A stretch of 45,328 nucleotides of DNA from Oscillospiraceae bacterium (GCA_015068165.1 SVKZ01000005.1:1-45328), one strand, 5' to 3'; positions 32,669 through 41,502 are shown, counted from the stretch's first letter. Program-made: numbers and translations. Notes: generated by a model from the letters alone, not told the origin.

Positions 32669-33517
32669 GTGCCTACAGCAATTTCGGTAGAAAATTTATC
32701 CTATACCTATCCGGGCGTGGAGGACACGCCCGGCGTTACCGTGTTTACAGACCTGAATCTAACTATTAAAGAAGGCAGTTTTGTGGCAGTGCTGGGTGGC
32801 AACGGATGTGGAAAATCAACCCTTGCCAAGCATTTCAATACCATTTTGCTTCCCTGCGGCGGAACGGTTCATGTTTGCGGTATGGACACCTCTGATCCGG
32901 ACAGACAGCTTTCTATCCGCAGAAATGTGGGTATGGTTTTCCAGAACCCGGATAACCAGATTGTTGCCAATGTGGTGGAAGAAGATGTGGCATTTGGACC
33001 TGAGAATTTGGGGATTGCCAGCCCTGCCATTCGCCAGCGGGTAGACGTTGCCCTGAAGCAGGTGGGAATGTACGACTACAGAGGACACGCCCCCCATCTT
33101 CTCTCCGGCGGACAGAAACAGCGGGTCGCCATTGCCGGTGTGATCGCAATGGAGCCCAAATGTATCGTCCTGGACGAGCCGACAGCTATGCTTGATCCCA
33201 AGGGCAGACGGGAGGTAGTGGATACCGTTTCCCGCCTCAACCGGGAGAAGGGGATTACGGTGGTACTCATTACCCACCATATGGACGAAGCCGCCAAAGC
33301 CCAGCGGGTCATCGTACTCCACGAAGGCAAGGTGGAGCTGGATGGCACGCCTCAGGAAGTATTCTCTCAGGTAGAGAAGCTTCACGACCTTCGCCTTGCC
33401 GCGCCGGAAACGGTGGAGCTTTGCTGGGAATTAAACAAAGAGGGGAACAGCCTGCCGCTGACACAGCTTGACCCCAAGGAATGTGCGCAGACACTTTTTG
33501 CCTTTTTACAGGAGTAG
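32669..33517 (+). CDS. ecfA1: ECF transporter ATPase EcfA1
   Basis: 282 residues, one of the two ATPases of the energy-coupling module that powers uptake of vitamins or metals through interchangeable S components. Motifs: Walker A GGNGCGKST, Q-loop VFQNPDNQIV, signature LLSGGQKQRVAIAGVIA, Walker B CIVLDEPTAMLDP and the switch His in THHMDEA. The FQNPDNQ form is typical of EcfA1. The start is GTG at 32669 with SD AGGAGGGAAAATA, which overlaps the end of the methyltransferase gene; the ATG at 32642 has no SD. ecfA2, ecfT and truA follow, the standard Firmicutes order. Confidence 0.96.
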   Translation: MPTAISVENLSYTYPGVEDTPGVTVFTDLNLTIKEGSFVAVLGGNGCGKSTLAKHFNTILLPCGGTVHVCGMDTSDPDRQLSIRRNVGMVFQNPDNQIVANVVEEDVAFGPENLGIASPAIRQRVDVALKQVGMYDYRGHAPHLLSGGQKQRVAIAGVIAMEPKCIVLDEPTAMLDPKGRREVVDTVSRLNREKGITVVLITHHMDEAAKAQRVIVLHEGKVELDGTPQEVFSQVEKLHDLRLAAPETVELCWELNKEGNSLPLTQLDPKECAQTLFAFLQE

Positions 33518-33541
33518 GTCTGACCCATAGGAGGAAATAAG

Positions 33542-34396
33542 GTGGCACCTATTATACAGGTAGACAACTTAACATATATCTACAGCCAAGGCACGCCTTG
33601 GGAGCATACGGCTCTGGACGGCGTTTCCTTTTCTATCGAACGGGGCGAGTTTGTGGGCATTATCGGCCACACCGGCTCGGGCAAAAGCACGCTCATTCAG
33701 CAACTCAACGGACTGCTAAAGCCTACCTCCGGCCATGTTTTGCTGGACGGAACGGATATATGGGCAGATAAAGCCACGACCCGTCAGGCCCGTTTCCGGG
33801 TAGGCTTGGTGTTCCAGTATCCGGAGTATCAGCTTTTTGAGGAGACGGTTTATAAGGACATTGCTTTTGGCCCGAAAAATATGCACCTTTCCCCAGAGGA
33901 GATCGACCGCCGTGTCCACGAAGCCGCCGGCTTTGTCGGTATTACGGAGGAGCAATTAAAGGTATCGCCCTTTGACCTTTCCGGCGGTCAGAAACGTCGG
34001 GTGGCAATCGCAGGCGTGATTGCCATGGAGCCGGAGGTGCTGATTTTGGACGAACCCGCTGCCGGTCTTGATCCGGAGGGCAGGGAAGAGATCTTACAAA
34101 ATATTGATGCCTACCGCCGTGCCAAAAACGCAACGGTGATTATGGTCAGCCACTCGATGAACGATGTGGCCCGGCTGACAGACCGTCTGCTTGTCTTAAA
34201 CGGCAGTCATTTGGCAATGGACGGCACACCCCGGGAGGTTTTCGCCCGTGCCCAGGAGCTGCTGGATATGGGCTTGGATATTCCTGAGGTAACCCGGGTG
34301 TTTTTGGAACTGCAGAAGCTGGGTGCGGATGTACCGGCGGTTTATACCATCCGACAAGCTGTGGATGCCCTTCTTAAATTAAAGGAGGGGAAATAA
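33542..34396 (+). CDS. ecfA2: ECF transporter ATPase EcfA2
   Basis: 284 residues, the second ATPase. Walker A GHTGSGKST, Q-loop VFQYPEYQLFEETV (the YPEYQLFE form marks EcfA2), signature DLSGGQKRRVAIAGVIA, Walker B VLILDEPAAGLDPEGR and the switch His in VSHSMND. The C-terminal region (about 225-284) is the dimerisation domain usual in EcfA. GTG start at 33542 with SD AGGAGGAAATAA, 24 bases after ecfA1. Confidence 0.97.
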   Translation: MAPIIQVDNLTYIYSQGTPWEHTALDGVSFSIERGEFVGIIGHTGSGKSTLIQQLNGLLKPTSGHVLLDGTDIWADKATTRQARFRVGLVFQYPEYQLFEETVYKDIAFGPKNMHLSPEEIDRRVHEAAGFVGITEEQLKVSPFDLSGGQKRRVAIAGVIAMEPEVLILDEPAAGLDPEGREEILQNIDAYRRAKNATVIMVSHSMNDVARLTDRLLVLNGSHLAMDGTPREVFARAQELLDMGLDIPEVTRVFLELQKLGADVPAVYTIRQAVDALLKLKEGK

Positions 34397-34397
34397 T

Positions 34398-35204
34398 ATG
34401 CTAAAAGATATTACCCTCGGTCAGTATTTCCCCGGCACATCGCCTGTCCACAAGCTGGACCCCCGGACAAAGCTTTTGATGCTTGTTGTCTACATTGTGG
34501 CTCTGTTTACAGCGAAAAGCTGGCTCAGCTACGGCCTGTGCCTTGGCTTCCTGGTTATGGTGGTGGCGGTTTCTAAAATTCCGCCGAAAGCCCTCATAAA
34601 AGGAATGAAGCCGATGATCTTCATTTTGGTCTTTACCGGCCTCCTAAACCTGTTTATGACCCCCGGTGAGACGGTGCTGGTATCTTTTTGGAATATTACC
34701 GTTACGGCAGAAGGCTTAGAAAGAGCCATTTTTATGGTGTTTCGGATTTTGATGCTCATTTCCGCTACCTTCCTGCTGACCTATACCACATCACCTATTT
34801 CTCTTACCGACGGCTTGGAGTCTTTGCTCGGACCGCTGAAAAAGATCCACTTGCCGGTTCACGAGCTTTCTATGATGATGTGTATTGCTTTGCGGTTTAT
34901 CCCCACCCTCATTGAGGAGACCGATAAGATCATCTCTGCCCAAAAAGCCCGTGGCGCGGATTTTGAAAGCGGTAAGCTGATGGAGCGGGTAAAGGCGCTG
35001 ATTCCTATCCTTGTACCGCTGTTTATCAGTGCTTTCCGCCGGGCAGACGAGCTGGCAACGGCTATGGAGTGCCGCTGCTATCAGGGCGGTGAAGGCCGCA
35101 CCAAAATGAAGCAGATGCGCTATATGCGCCGGGATTTTATTGCCTATTTTGTGGGTATCTTATTAATCGGAGCGACCATTGCTTTGGGAAGCTTCGGTCT
35201 GTGA
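34398..35204 (+). CDS. ecfT: ECF transporter transmembrane protein EcfT
   Basis: 268 residues, the membrane scaffold of the ECF module. It starts with the conserved LGQYFPGTSPVHKLDPRTKLL, has about six hydrophobic segments and the two coupling-helix signatures ISAQKARGADF and AMECRCYQGGEGRT (variants of the Ala-Arg-Gly motif) which contact the ATPases. ATG with SD AAAGGAGGGG, one base after the ecfA2 stop. No S component is in the window, so substrates are set by genes elsewhere. Confidence 0.97.
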   Translation: MLKDITLGQYFPGTSPVHKLDPRTKLLMLVVYIVALFTAKSWLSYGLCLGFLVMVVAVSKIPPKALIKGMKPMIFILVFTGLLNLFMTPGETVLVSFWNITVTAEGLERAIFMVFRILMLISATFLLTYTTSPISLTDGLESLLGPLKKIHLPVHELSMMMCIALRFIPTLIEETDKIISAQKARGADFESGKLMERVKALIPILVPLFISAFRRADELATAMECRCYQGGEGRTKMKQMRYMRRDFIAYFVGILLIGATIALGSFGL

Positions 35205-35210
35205 GGATTT

Positions 35211-35978
35211 ATGCGAAATATTGCACTGTTTTTGACATATTTGGGAACAGCCTTTCACGGCTGGCAGATGCAAAAGGATCTGCCTACCGTTCAGGAAACG
35301 ATGGAAAAAGCCGTCGCCAAGGTAGTAGGCCACCCGGTCCACATAACCGGTTGCGGACGCACCGATGCGGGTGTTCACGCAAGATGCTATGTGGCAAATT
35401 TCCGTACCACTTCTACAATCCCTGTGGATCGGCTACCCTATGCCCTTAATACCCATTTGCCTGCGGATGTGGTGGTAACGAGAGCCTTTGATGTCCACGA
35501 GAATTTCAATGCCATCGGCTCCTGTGTCCGCAAGGAATACACCTATCAAATCTACAATTCCCGGGTCCGGGATCCTTTCTATGTCAACCGGGCCTGGTTC
35601 TACCCCCGTCATTTGGACGAGGAAATTATGCAGCGGGCGGCAGACCAGTTCGTAGGAACCCACGACTTTGCCGCTGTCCGTTCTGTGGGAACGGATGTTA
35701 AATCCACCGTTCGTACCGTATACTATTACAATGTAGAGCGGCAGGGCGATATGCTTTATCTCAAAGTATGCGCCAACGGCTTCCTTTACAATATGGCCCG
35801 GGCAATGGCAGGAACCATCGTCTATGCCGCCGAGGGGAAATTCCCCCCCGAGGAGATCGGCCGTATTTTGGAGGAAGGCAACCGTACTGCCGCTGGTCCC
35901 ACCGTACCGCCGGGAGGTCTTTATATGACCCATCTTTGGTATGATGACGGAGTGGAGAAATTCGAGTGTCCTGATTAG
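35211..35978 (+). CDS. truA: tRNA pseudouridine(38-40) synthase
   Basis: 255 residues; modifies U38-40 in the anticodon arm of several tRNAs. Conserved features: NIALFLTYLGTAFHGWQMQ at the start, the catalytic Asp in GCGRTDAGVHA (about 47-57), NFNAIGSCVRKEYTYQIYN, and the end region GNRTAAGPTVPPGGLYM. It follows ecfT by 6 bases, as in most Firmicutes. The SD (TGAGG) overlaps the ecfT stop. Confidence 0.97.
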   Translation: MRNIALFLTYLGTAFHGWQMQKDLPTVQETMEKAVAKVVGHPVHITGCGRTDAGVHARCYVANFRTTSTIPVDRLPYALNTHLPADVVVTRAFDVHENFNAIGSCVRKEYTYQIYNSRVRDPFYVNRAWFYPRHLDEEIMQRAADQFVGTHDFAAVRSVGTDVKSTVRTVYYYNVERQGDMLYLKVCANGFLYNMARAMAGTIVYAAEGKFPPEEIGRILEEGNRTAAGPTVPPGGLYMTHLWYDDGVEKFECPD

Positions 35979-35988
35979 GAGAGTAACG

Positions 35989-38262
35989 ATGCAACCAAAA
36001 CTTTGTGTAAAATGTAAGAAAAATATCGCCGTTGTATTCATTACGAAGATTGAAAACGGCGCTACCTTAAATGAAGGCTTCTGCCTGCGCTGCGCCCGTC
36101 AGCTCGGTTTGCCCCAAATCGACCAGGTCGTAAAACAGATGGGCATTTCCGAGGATGAATTGGATGAGCTCAGCGACGAAATGAGCAGTATGTTCGGTCA
36201 GATCGAGCCGGAAAATGAGGATGAAACCGAGAGCCGTACCGCAACCTTTCCTCTGCTGAACCAACTCTTTGGCGGCAATCTGCCTGCCAAAAAGCAGGAA
36301 ATGCCGGAAGAAGAGCCTAAAGACGATGCCCCTAAGAAGAAAAAAGGCAAGAATCATAAATTCTTAGATGCCTACTGTATGGATCTCACCGGCCGCGCAA
36401 GGGAAGGGAAGCTGGATAAGGTCATCGGTCGGGATGTGGAGACTGAGCGTGTCATCCAAATCCTCAATCGCCGGCAGAAAAATAACCCTTGCCTTATCGG
36501 TGAGCCTGGCGTTGGTAAAACTGCCATCGCCGAGGGCCTTGCCCAGCGGATTGCCGCCGGTGATGTGCCCTATAAGCTCCGGGATAAAGAGGTATTTTTG
36601 CTGGATTTGACTGCCCTTGTTGCCGGCACCCAATTCAGAGGTCAGTTTGAGAGCCGTATGAAGAGCCTGATTGGGGAAATCAAAGCCTGCGGCAATATTA
36701 TTCTCGTCATTGACGAAGTCCACAACTTGGTGGGCGCCGGCGATGCGGAAGGCTCTATGAACGCCGCCAATATCTTAAAACCCGCCCTTTCCCGCGGCGA
36801 GATTCAGGTAGTTGGCGCAACAACCTTTAATGAATACCGCAAGCATATCGAAAAGGATGCGGCTCTGGAGCGCCGTTTCCAGCCGGTTTCCGTGTCTGAG
36901 CCGACCATTGAGGAAGCCTGCCAGATTATGCAGGGAATTGCCAAGACCTATGGCGATTTCCACGGCGTATCTATCTCTCCTGAGATTGCCCGCCAGTGTG
37001 TCATTCTCTCGGAGCGCTATATTTCCGACCGCTTCCTGCCGGATAAGGCCATCGACCTGTTGGACGAGGCTTGCTCCGATGTGAATTTGCGCAATAAAGA
37101 AATTTCCCGCCTTGCAGAGCTGAAAAAGGAACGGGACGATTACGAATTAGAGCTTCGTATGCTCACTGAGGATACGGAGAATGAGCATTATGAGCGCCTT
37201 GCCACGTTGCGCAGTAAGCTGTGCGTGATTGCCGCAGAAATTGAGAAGCTGGATCAGCTTCCACCTCCGGCTGTTACGATGGAAAACCTTGCTCGAATCA
37301 TCGAGCTGTGGACGAAAATCCCCGCCAGCAAAATTAAAGCTCAGGAATATAAGCAAATGAAAGGTCTTGCAGACCGCTTAAAGACCCATATTGTCGGTCA
37401 GGATCAAGCGGTGGAGGCGGTGGCAAAAGCCATTCGCAGAAACCGGGTGGGTATCTCGCCCAAGCGCCGTCCGGTGTCCTTTATTTTCGTTGGCCCTACC
37501 GGTGTAGGTAAAACAGAGCTGGTAAAATGTTTGGCGTCTGATCTGTTTGATACGCCGGACTCCCTTGTGCGGCTGGATATGTCGGAATTTATGGAAAAGC
37601 ACACCGTTTCCAAGCTTATCGGCTCGCCTCCCGGCTATGTTGGCTATGACGAAGCCGGCCAGCTGACAGAGAAGATCCGCAGAAAGCCCTACTCGGTGGT
37701 GCTGTTTGATGAGATTGAAAAAGCCCATCCGGATGTACTCAATGTCCTTTTGCAGGTGCTGGATGACGGAAGAATTACCGATGCCCAGGGCAGAACGGTG
37801 AATTTTGAAAATACCGTCATCGTCATGACCTCCAATGCAGGCAGCGAGGGCAGGGTAGGCGGTGTTGGCTTTGGCAGAAGCGACCGGGATATGGTAGCGG
37901 AAAAGACGATGAAAGCCCTCCGTGAGTTCTTAAGACCGGAGTTTCTTAACCGTGTGGATGAGATTATCACCTTCAACCACCTGTCGGAAGAGAATTTCCT
38001 CGGCATTGCAGACATTATGCTGGGTGAGCTGAAGAATAGCCTGACAGACCGTGGACTTACCGTTACTTTTGCTGACGGGGTTCGGGAATACCTGGTAAAG
38101 AAGGCTTATTCCATCACCTATGGCGCAAGAAACCTCCGCCGTACCATTCAGCGGGAGCTGGAAGACCCCATTTCCGAAAAGATTATCGACTCCTTTGAAA
38201 AGCCTATCTCTGAAATTGCGGTAATGACTACAGACGATGGTTTGTGTATTATAGCAAAATAA
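35989..38262 (+). CDS. ClpE-like AAA+ unfoldase with N-terminal zinc finger
   Basis: 757 residues, a Hsp100 unfoldase expected to feed ClpP. Instead of the double Clp_N repeat of ClpC it has a treble-clef-like zinc finger, CVKC...CLRC (Cys 6, 9, 32 and 35), like ClpE and McsA. AAA1: [13 protein letters not shown], Walker [16 protein letters not shown] short coiled-coil middle region (about 375-430) follows. AAA2: [28 protein letters not shown], and the loop GGVGFGRSD, whose VGF fits the ClpP-contact tripeptide. The C-terminal ClpB-D2-small domain is complete. ATG 35989 with SD AGGAGAG. Genes for CtsR, McsA and McsB are absent around it. Confidence 0.92.
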   Translation: MQPKLCVKCKKNIAVVFITKIENGATLNEGFCLRCARQLGLPQIDQVVKQMGISEDELDELSDEMSSMFGQIEPENEDETESRTATFPLLNQLFGGNLPAKKQEMPEEEPKDDAPKKKKGKNHKFLDAYCMDLTGRAREGKLDKVIGRDVETERVIQILNRRQKNNPCLIGEPGVGKTAIAEGLAQRIAAGDVPYKLRDKEVFLLDLTALVAGTQFRGQFESRMKSLIGEIKACGNIILVIDEVHNLVGAGDAEGSMNAANILKPALSRGEIQVVGATTFNEYRKHIEKDAALERRFQPVSVSEPTIEEACQIMQGIAKTYGDFHGVSISPEIARQCVILSERYISDRFLPDKAIDLLDEACSDVNLRNKEISRLAELKKERDDYELELRMLTEDTENEHYERLATLRSKLCVIAAEIEKLDQLPPPAVTMENLARIIELWTKIPASKIKAQEYKQMKGLADRLKTHIVGQDQAVEAVAKAIRRNRVGISPKRRPVSFIFVGPTGVGKTELVKCLASDLFDTPDSLVRLDMSEFMEKHTVSKLIGSPPGYVGYDEAGQLTEKIRRKPYSVVLFDEIEKAHPDVLNVLLQVLDDGRITDAQGRTVNFENTVIVMTSNAGSEGRVGGVGFGRSDRDMVAEKTMKALREFLRPEFLNRVDEIITFNHLSEENFLGIADIMLGELKNSLTDRGLTVTFADGVREYLVKKAYSITYGARNLRRTIQRELEDPISEKIIDSFEKPISEIAVMTTDDGLCIIAK

Positions 38263-38266
38263 TTTG

Positions 38267-38298
38267 ATCGGGAAGTGCCAACGCACTTCCCGATTTTT
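38267..38298 (+). terminator. Terminator after the ClpE-like gene
   Basis: A 12-bp perfect stem ATCGGGAAGTGC/GCACTTCCCGAT (38267-38278, 38283-38294), loop CAAC, followed by TTTTG. It lies 5 bases after the stop. Confidence 0.9.
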
Positions 38299-38324
38299 GC
38301 GGATAAGTTTACGATAAAGATCGA

Positions 38325-38444
38325 AAAGGCTCCCCTTGTCAGGGGAGCTGTCAAAAATCTATGATTTTTGACTGAGGGGTAGTCTCTCCCCCCAGTCTTT
38401 TTGCTACGCAAAAATCCAGCCCCCTCGTCAGAGGGGGCCAAGGT
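38325..38444. repeat. Second type of modular palindromic repeat (copy D)
   Basis: About 120 bases with imperfect inverted ends: AAGGCTCCCC-TTGTC-AGGGGAGC on the left (38327-38348) and GCCCCCTCGTCAGAGGGGGC on the right (38419-38438), followed by CAAGG. Inside are TCAAAAATC-TAT-GATTTTTGA (38351-38371), GACTG/CAGTC with GGGG/CCCC, and a TTTTTGC/GCAAAAA hairpin (38397-38414). The central AAAAATC/GATTTTT hairpin is shared with copy B. It lies between a terminator and the 3' end of a minus-strand gene. Confidence 0.78.
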
Positions 38445-38448
38445 GCGA

Positions 38449-38625
38449 TCAAAGGTCAAATTCGTTTGTCAGCTTATCCGATACCCGCCAGGCGGCATCC
38501 TCGATTTTATTTGCGGCTTTTACAGCCAAACGCCGGGTAGGATTGGTTCTGGGCATCATCATAATCGCCACGGCGCCTACGGCCGCGCCCACACCCATGG
38601 TCAGCGCCAAAGTTTTTGCGTGCAT
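38449..38625 (-). CDS. Small protein with one membrane segment
   Basis: 58 residues from the ATG at 38625, not recognised. Residues 3-22 (AKTLALTMGVGAAVGAVAIM) form a Gly/Ala-rich hydrophobic segment; the rest is a basic amphipathic helix (RRLAVKAANKIEDAAWRV) with an acidic end. The layout resembles YtxH-like small membrane proteins. The start is chosen because GGAGG lies 6 bases upstream; an ATG at 38631 touches the SD directly. It ends right beside repeat copy D. Confidence 0.65.
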   Translation of the reverse strand: MHAKTLALTMGVGAAVGAVAIMMMPRTNPTRRLAVKAANKIEDAAWRVSDKLTNEFDL

Positions 38626-38700
38626 ATGCATCCTCCTCACTTTTTAAGGTCAGTATTAGTATGTCCTGCATATAAAAATTCCTCCCTGTAAGGTTTTTCC

Positions 38701-38728
38701 TTGCAAGGTCTAAATTTTGTGGTATAAT
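38701..38728 (+). promoter_or_regulatory. Promoter of the PyrF-like gene
   Basis: TTGCAA (38701-38706), 16 bases, TATAAT (38723-38728); 30 bases before the ATG. The in-frame extension to 38717 overlaps the -10 and is not coding. Confidence 0.75.
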
Positions 38729-38758
38729 AATAAAAAAGCAATGAAACGAGGTAATGAT

Positions 38759-39613
38759 ATGGCTATTGATGTGCTTCAGGATAAAATTCGGAAAATAAAA
38801 AACCCAGCGGCGATCAGTCTTTCTTTAGACCCTGCCGTTGTTCCGCCCCAGTTTGGTCAGGGCGCAGCAGCCTGCGGCCGGTATTTTGGGGAGCTTTTGG
38901 AGGCCTTGAAGGGGCTTGCACCGGCAGTTCGTTTTTCCTTCGGTAGCTTTTGCCTATCAGATGGTGGCTTGTCCATACTCCGTGATTTGCTGAAAAAAGC
39001 TTCGTCTCTTGGCTATTATGTGATTTTAGATTGCCCGGAAATGCTGTCCGTGGCGGCCGCTGAGCAGTACAGCACCATTTTGTTTGCGCAAAACGGAGAT
39101 TTTGCCTTTGACGGTATTGTGCTGTCGTCCTTTTTGGGAAGCGATGTAATAAAGCCTTTTATTGCTCGCAGTAAGGATTGCGGAAAAGATGTTTTTGTGC
39201 TCATTCGCAGTGCCAACAAAAGTGCCTCTGAATTGCAGGATCTGCTCACCGGCGGACGGTTGGTACATACTGCCGCCGCAGACATTATTTCCCGGCTGGG
39301 CGAGAGCTTCATTACCCGGAGCGGTTACTCACCTGTGTGTGCGGTGGCCTCTGCGACTGCGCCGGATAGTCTGCGGAATCTCCGGGAAAAATATAAACAC
39401 CTGTTTTTGCTGGTGGACGGCTTCAATGCCCCCGGCGCAAATGCCAAAAATTGCAGTTTTGCCTTTGACCGTCTTGGACACGGCGCCCTTGTTTGCAGTG
39501 ATGGCATCGTCAGCGCCTGGCGGACAGGGCAGAGTGAAAACTATCTCACCGCCGCGAAAGATGCCCTGGAGCGTATGCGCCATAATTTGGCACGTTACGT
39601 TACGGTGTTTTAA
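38759..39613 (+). CDS. OMP decarboxylase-like (PyrF family 2) protein lacking catalytic residues
   Basis: 284 residues, with the size and motif order of the family 2 orotidine-5'-phosphate decarboxylases. ISLSLDPAVVPPQF fits the first strand, VFVLIRSANKSASELQDL the fourth, GYSPVCAVASATAPDSLRNLRE the fifth, and LVDGFNAPGA the phosphate-binding end. The catalytic D-x-K-x-x-D motif (normally DAKRGDI in this group) reads D91-C-P-E-M-L-S, so the Lys and second Asp are gone. UMP synthesis by this protein is therefore unlikely; a sugar-phosphate-binding or regulatory role is possible. No other pyr genes are near. The frame is fully open, with its own promoter, so it is not simply decayed. Confidence 0.75.
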   Translation: MAIDVLQDKIRKIKNPAAISLSLDPAVVPPQFGQGAAACGRYFGELLEALKGLAPAVRFSFGSFCLSDGGLSILRDLLKKASSLGYYVILDCPEMLSVAAAEQYSTILFAQNGDFAFDGIVLSSFLGSDVIKPFIARSKDCGKDVFVLIRSANKSASELQDLLTGGRLVHTAAADIISRLGESFITRSGYSPVCAVASATAPDSLRNLREKYKHLFLLVDGFNAPGANAKNCSFAFDRLGHGALVCSDGIVSAWRTGQSENYLTAAKDALERMRHNLARYVTVF

Positions 39614-39618
39614 TATGT

Positions 39619-39640
39619 AACCGGGTTTTCCCCGGTTTGG
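39619..39640 (+). terminator. Weak terminator after the PyrF-like gene
   Basis: AACCGGG/CCCGGTT stem (39619-39625, 39631-39637) with a short loop and only a short T run. It lies between convergent genes and might serve both. Confidence 0.45.
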
Positions 39641-39647
39641 CAAGGCT

Positions 39648-39893
39648 TTAGCCGATGCCCATAATGCCCTTGCCGCCGTTATCACCGTTTGTTCCGTCAG
39701 GTACAGAACCCTCAGGCGCAACGGTATCAGGTGTGGTAGGCGCAACGGTAGGTGCTGTGGTTGGCGCTGTGGTAGGTGCCTGCGTAGCAGGTGTTGTGGT
39801 GGTAGGCTTGGTATCTTCTGCTACCGAGCAGCTGCAAGCCGCCAGAGACAACGCCAGGATAACGCAGATGGCAACGATCAAAAGATTTTTCAT
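39648..39893 (-). CDS. Small Thr/Pro-rich lipoprotein
   Basis: 81 residues: a signal peptide (KNLLIVAICVILALSLAAC) with a lipobox LAAC, Cys20 being the expected lipidation site. The mature part is a low-complexity stalk of Thr, Pro and Ala (repeated APTTAPTT-like units, about 31-54) and a Gly-rich end. No folded domain is evident; it may be a spacer, glycosylated surface protein or the remains of a larger lipoprotein. ATG has SD AGGAGGAGC. Repeats in the DNA may make its length variable. Confidence 0.8.
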   Translation of the reverse strand: MKNLLIVAICVILALSLAACSCSVAEDTKPTTTTPATQAPTTAPTTAPTVAPTTPDTVAPEGSVPDGTNGDNGGKGIMGIG

Positions 39894-40007
39894 TTTTGCT
39901 CCTCCTGTTTGCTGGGTTCAAGCATAGTATTTCCCGGCTCTCGTCGAATACACAGGAAATTGCCCCCAGTAAAGGCGCAGAAAACCGCGAAATTGCATTT
40001 TTTGTAC

Positions 40008-40036
40008 TTGCTATTTCTATGAACTTTTTGTATAAT
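40008..40036 (+). promoter_or_regulatory. Promoter of the ferredoxin gene
   Basis: TTGCTA (40008-40013), 17 bases, TATAAT (40031-40036), 34 bases before the ATG at 40070. Confidence 0.75.
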
Positions 40037-40069
40037 GAATGAAAATAATTGAAAAGGGGATCTTTTTAG

Positions 40070-40456
40070 ATGAAGAAGCTTTCCGTTAAGAAAAATGTGG
40101 AATGTATGGCCTGCCTGGAGTGCGTACGCGCCTGCTCCGAGGCTTTTTACAAGGAATTCCACCAGGATTTGAGCTGCATTAAGATTGTGGATAAGAACGG
40201 CACAGCCAAGCCCATGACCTGCATCCAGTGCGGCAAGTGCGCCAAGGTCTGCGAGGCCGGCGCCATCACCCAGAATCCTAAGACCGGCGTGTATATGATC
40301 AATAAGAAGCTGTGCACCTCCTGCGGCAAGTGCGTAGAGGTCTGTCCGATGAAGGTGATGGTCCAGAAGGAAGGCGGCACAACCACCAAGTGCATCGCCT
40401 GCGGCATCTGCGTGAAAGTTTGCCCCATGGAAGTTCTGGAAATTGTTGAAAAGTAA
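40070..40456 (+). CDS. Polyferredoxin-like 4Fe-4S protein
   Basis: 128 residues with four CxxCxxCxxxC motifs: CMACLECVRAC (Cys 12-22), CIQCGKCAKVC (about 51-61), CTSCGKCVEVC (about 83-93) and CIACGICVKVC (about 109-119). It could thus hold up to four [4Fe-4S] clusters, like electron-transfer subunits of HycB/CooF type. No partner oxidoreductase lies beside it, so it may be a free electron carrier. SD AAAAGGGGAT, own promoter and a strong terminator: monocistronic. Confidence 0.9.
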   Translation: MKKLSVKKNVECMACLECVRACSEAFYKEFHQDLSCIKIVDKNGTAKPMTCIQCGKCAKVCEAGAITQNPKTGVYMINKKLCTSCGKCVEVCPMKVMVQKEGGTTTKCIACGICVKVCPMEVLEIVEK

Positions 40457-40466
40457 ATCCTACATA

Positions 40467-40496
40467 AAGCGAGGAGAAATTTCTCCTCGCTTTTTT
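40467..40496 (+). terminator. Terminator after the ferredoxin gene
   Basis: Palindrome AAGCGAGGAGAAA/TTTCTCCTCGCTT (40467-40492) followed by T residues to 40496. Confidence 0.9.
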
Positions 40497-40517
40497 CTAT
40501 AATTTTTGCAAGAATAA

Positions 40518-40546
40518 TTGCAAAATAAAGTAGCATATGCTATACT
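40518..40546 (+). promoter_or_regulatory. Promoter of murB-whiA-dnaE
   Basis: TTGCAA (40518-40523), 17 bases, TATACT (40541-40546) preceded by TATGC (extended -10). It lies 31 bases before the murB ATG. Confidence 0.8.
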
Positions 40547-40577
40547 TGTATCAATAATACACCCGGAGGCGTTTATT

Positions 40578-41486
40578 ATGGATTTTACCGCTTTTCAGCT
40601 GAAAATACAGGAATTTTTACCGGGCATTTCTCTTAAGTTTTCTGAGCCTATGGAAAAACACACTTCCTTCCGCATCGGCGGCCCTGCTCAGGTGATGGCT
40701 TTCCCGAAAAACGCGGAGGAGCTGTCCCAGATTCTGAAAGCGTCCAAATTATTGGACTTAAATGTGCGTATATTAGGCGCAGGAACCAACATTTTAGCCC
40801 CCGATGCCGGCATCTCCGGAATGGTCATCTGCCTGAAGGACTGCCTGGACGGAATGGAACTTCTTTCTGACAACCGGGTGCGGATTGCTGCCGGTGTTAC
40901 GATGGCAAGAGGCGCTATGTTTGCCGCCGGAAAATCCCTTTCCGGTTTGGAGTTTGCCCACGGCATTCCCGGCACCGTTGGCGGCGGCGTCTATATGAAC
41001 GCCGGCGCATACGGCGGAGAGATCTGTCAGGTCTGCGAAAGCGTGGATGTGATGGATATGGACGGCAGCATCCAAACCATCCCCGGCGACCAAATGGGCT
41101 TTTCCTATCGCCACAGCCGCTTGGAAGACGAGGGCGGTATCGTCCTTTCTGCCGTTTTTGCCCTTACGCCCAAGCCCGAAACCGAAATTCGGGAAAAAAT
41201 GCAGGAGCTGATGGGAAAACGCCGTGCTTCCCAGCCATTGGATAAGCCCTCAGCCGGTTCTGCCTTCAAGCGCCCGGTTGGCGGCTATGCCGCTGCGCTG
41301 ATCGATGGCGCTGGGCTGAAAGGCTACCGGGTAGGGGATGCGGCCATCTCCGAAAAGCACGCGGGCTTTGCTGTGAATTTAGGCAATGCCACCGCCTCTG
41401 ATGTGCAGGAGCTGCTGCGTCAGGTGTCCGATAAAGTATTTGAAAATTCCGGCATCCGTATCGAGCCGGAAGTGCGTATTTGGTAA
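40578..41486 (+). CDS. murB: UDP-N-acetylenolpyruvoylglucosamine reductase
   Basis: 302 residues; FAD-dependent reduction giving UDP-MurNAc for peptidoglycan. FAD-domain signatures TSFRIGGPAQVMAFP, ILGAGTNILAPD and GLEFAHGIPGTVGGGVYMNAGAYGGEI are followed by FSYRHSRLE and PSAGSAFKRP, the type II form with its Ser catalytic residue, and the closing HAGFAVNLGNATASDV. The start at 40578 has the SD GGAGG; an in-frame TTG at 40518 is inside the promoter. It heads an apparent operon with whiA and dnaE. Confidence 0.97.
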   Translation: MDFTAFQLKIQEFLPGISLKFSEPMEKHTSFRIGGPAQVMAFPKNAEELSQILKASKLLDLNVRILGAGTNILAPDAGISGMVICLKDCLDGMELLSDNRVRIAAGVTMARGAMFAAGKSLSGLEFAHGIPGTVGGGVYMNAGAYGGEICQVCESVDVMDMDGSIQTIPGDQMGFSYRHSRLEDEGGIVLSAVFALTPKPETEIREKMQELMGKRRASQPLDKPSAGSAFKRPVGGYAAALIDGAGLKGYRVGDAAISEKHAGFAVNLGNATASDVQELLRQVSDKVFENSGIRIEPEVRIW

Positions 41487-41502
41487 GAAAGAGGGGATAA
41501 AA

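Noticed and set aside
39655..39927. Plus-strand frame opposite the lipoprotein gene with Gly/Val repeats.
   Set aside because: It is the antisense of the Thr/Pro repeat; the minus-strand reading has an SD, signal peptide and lipobox.
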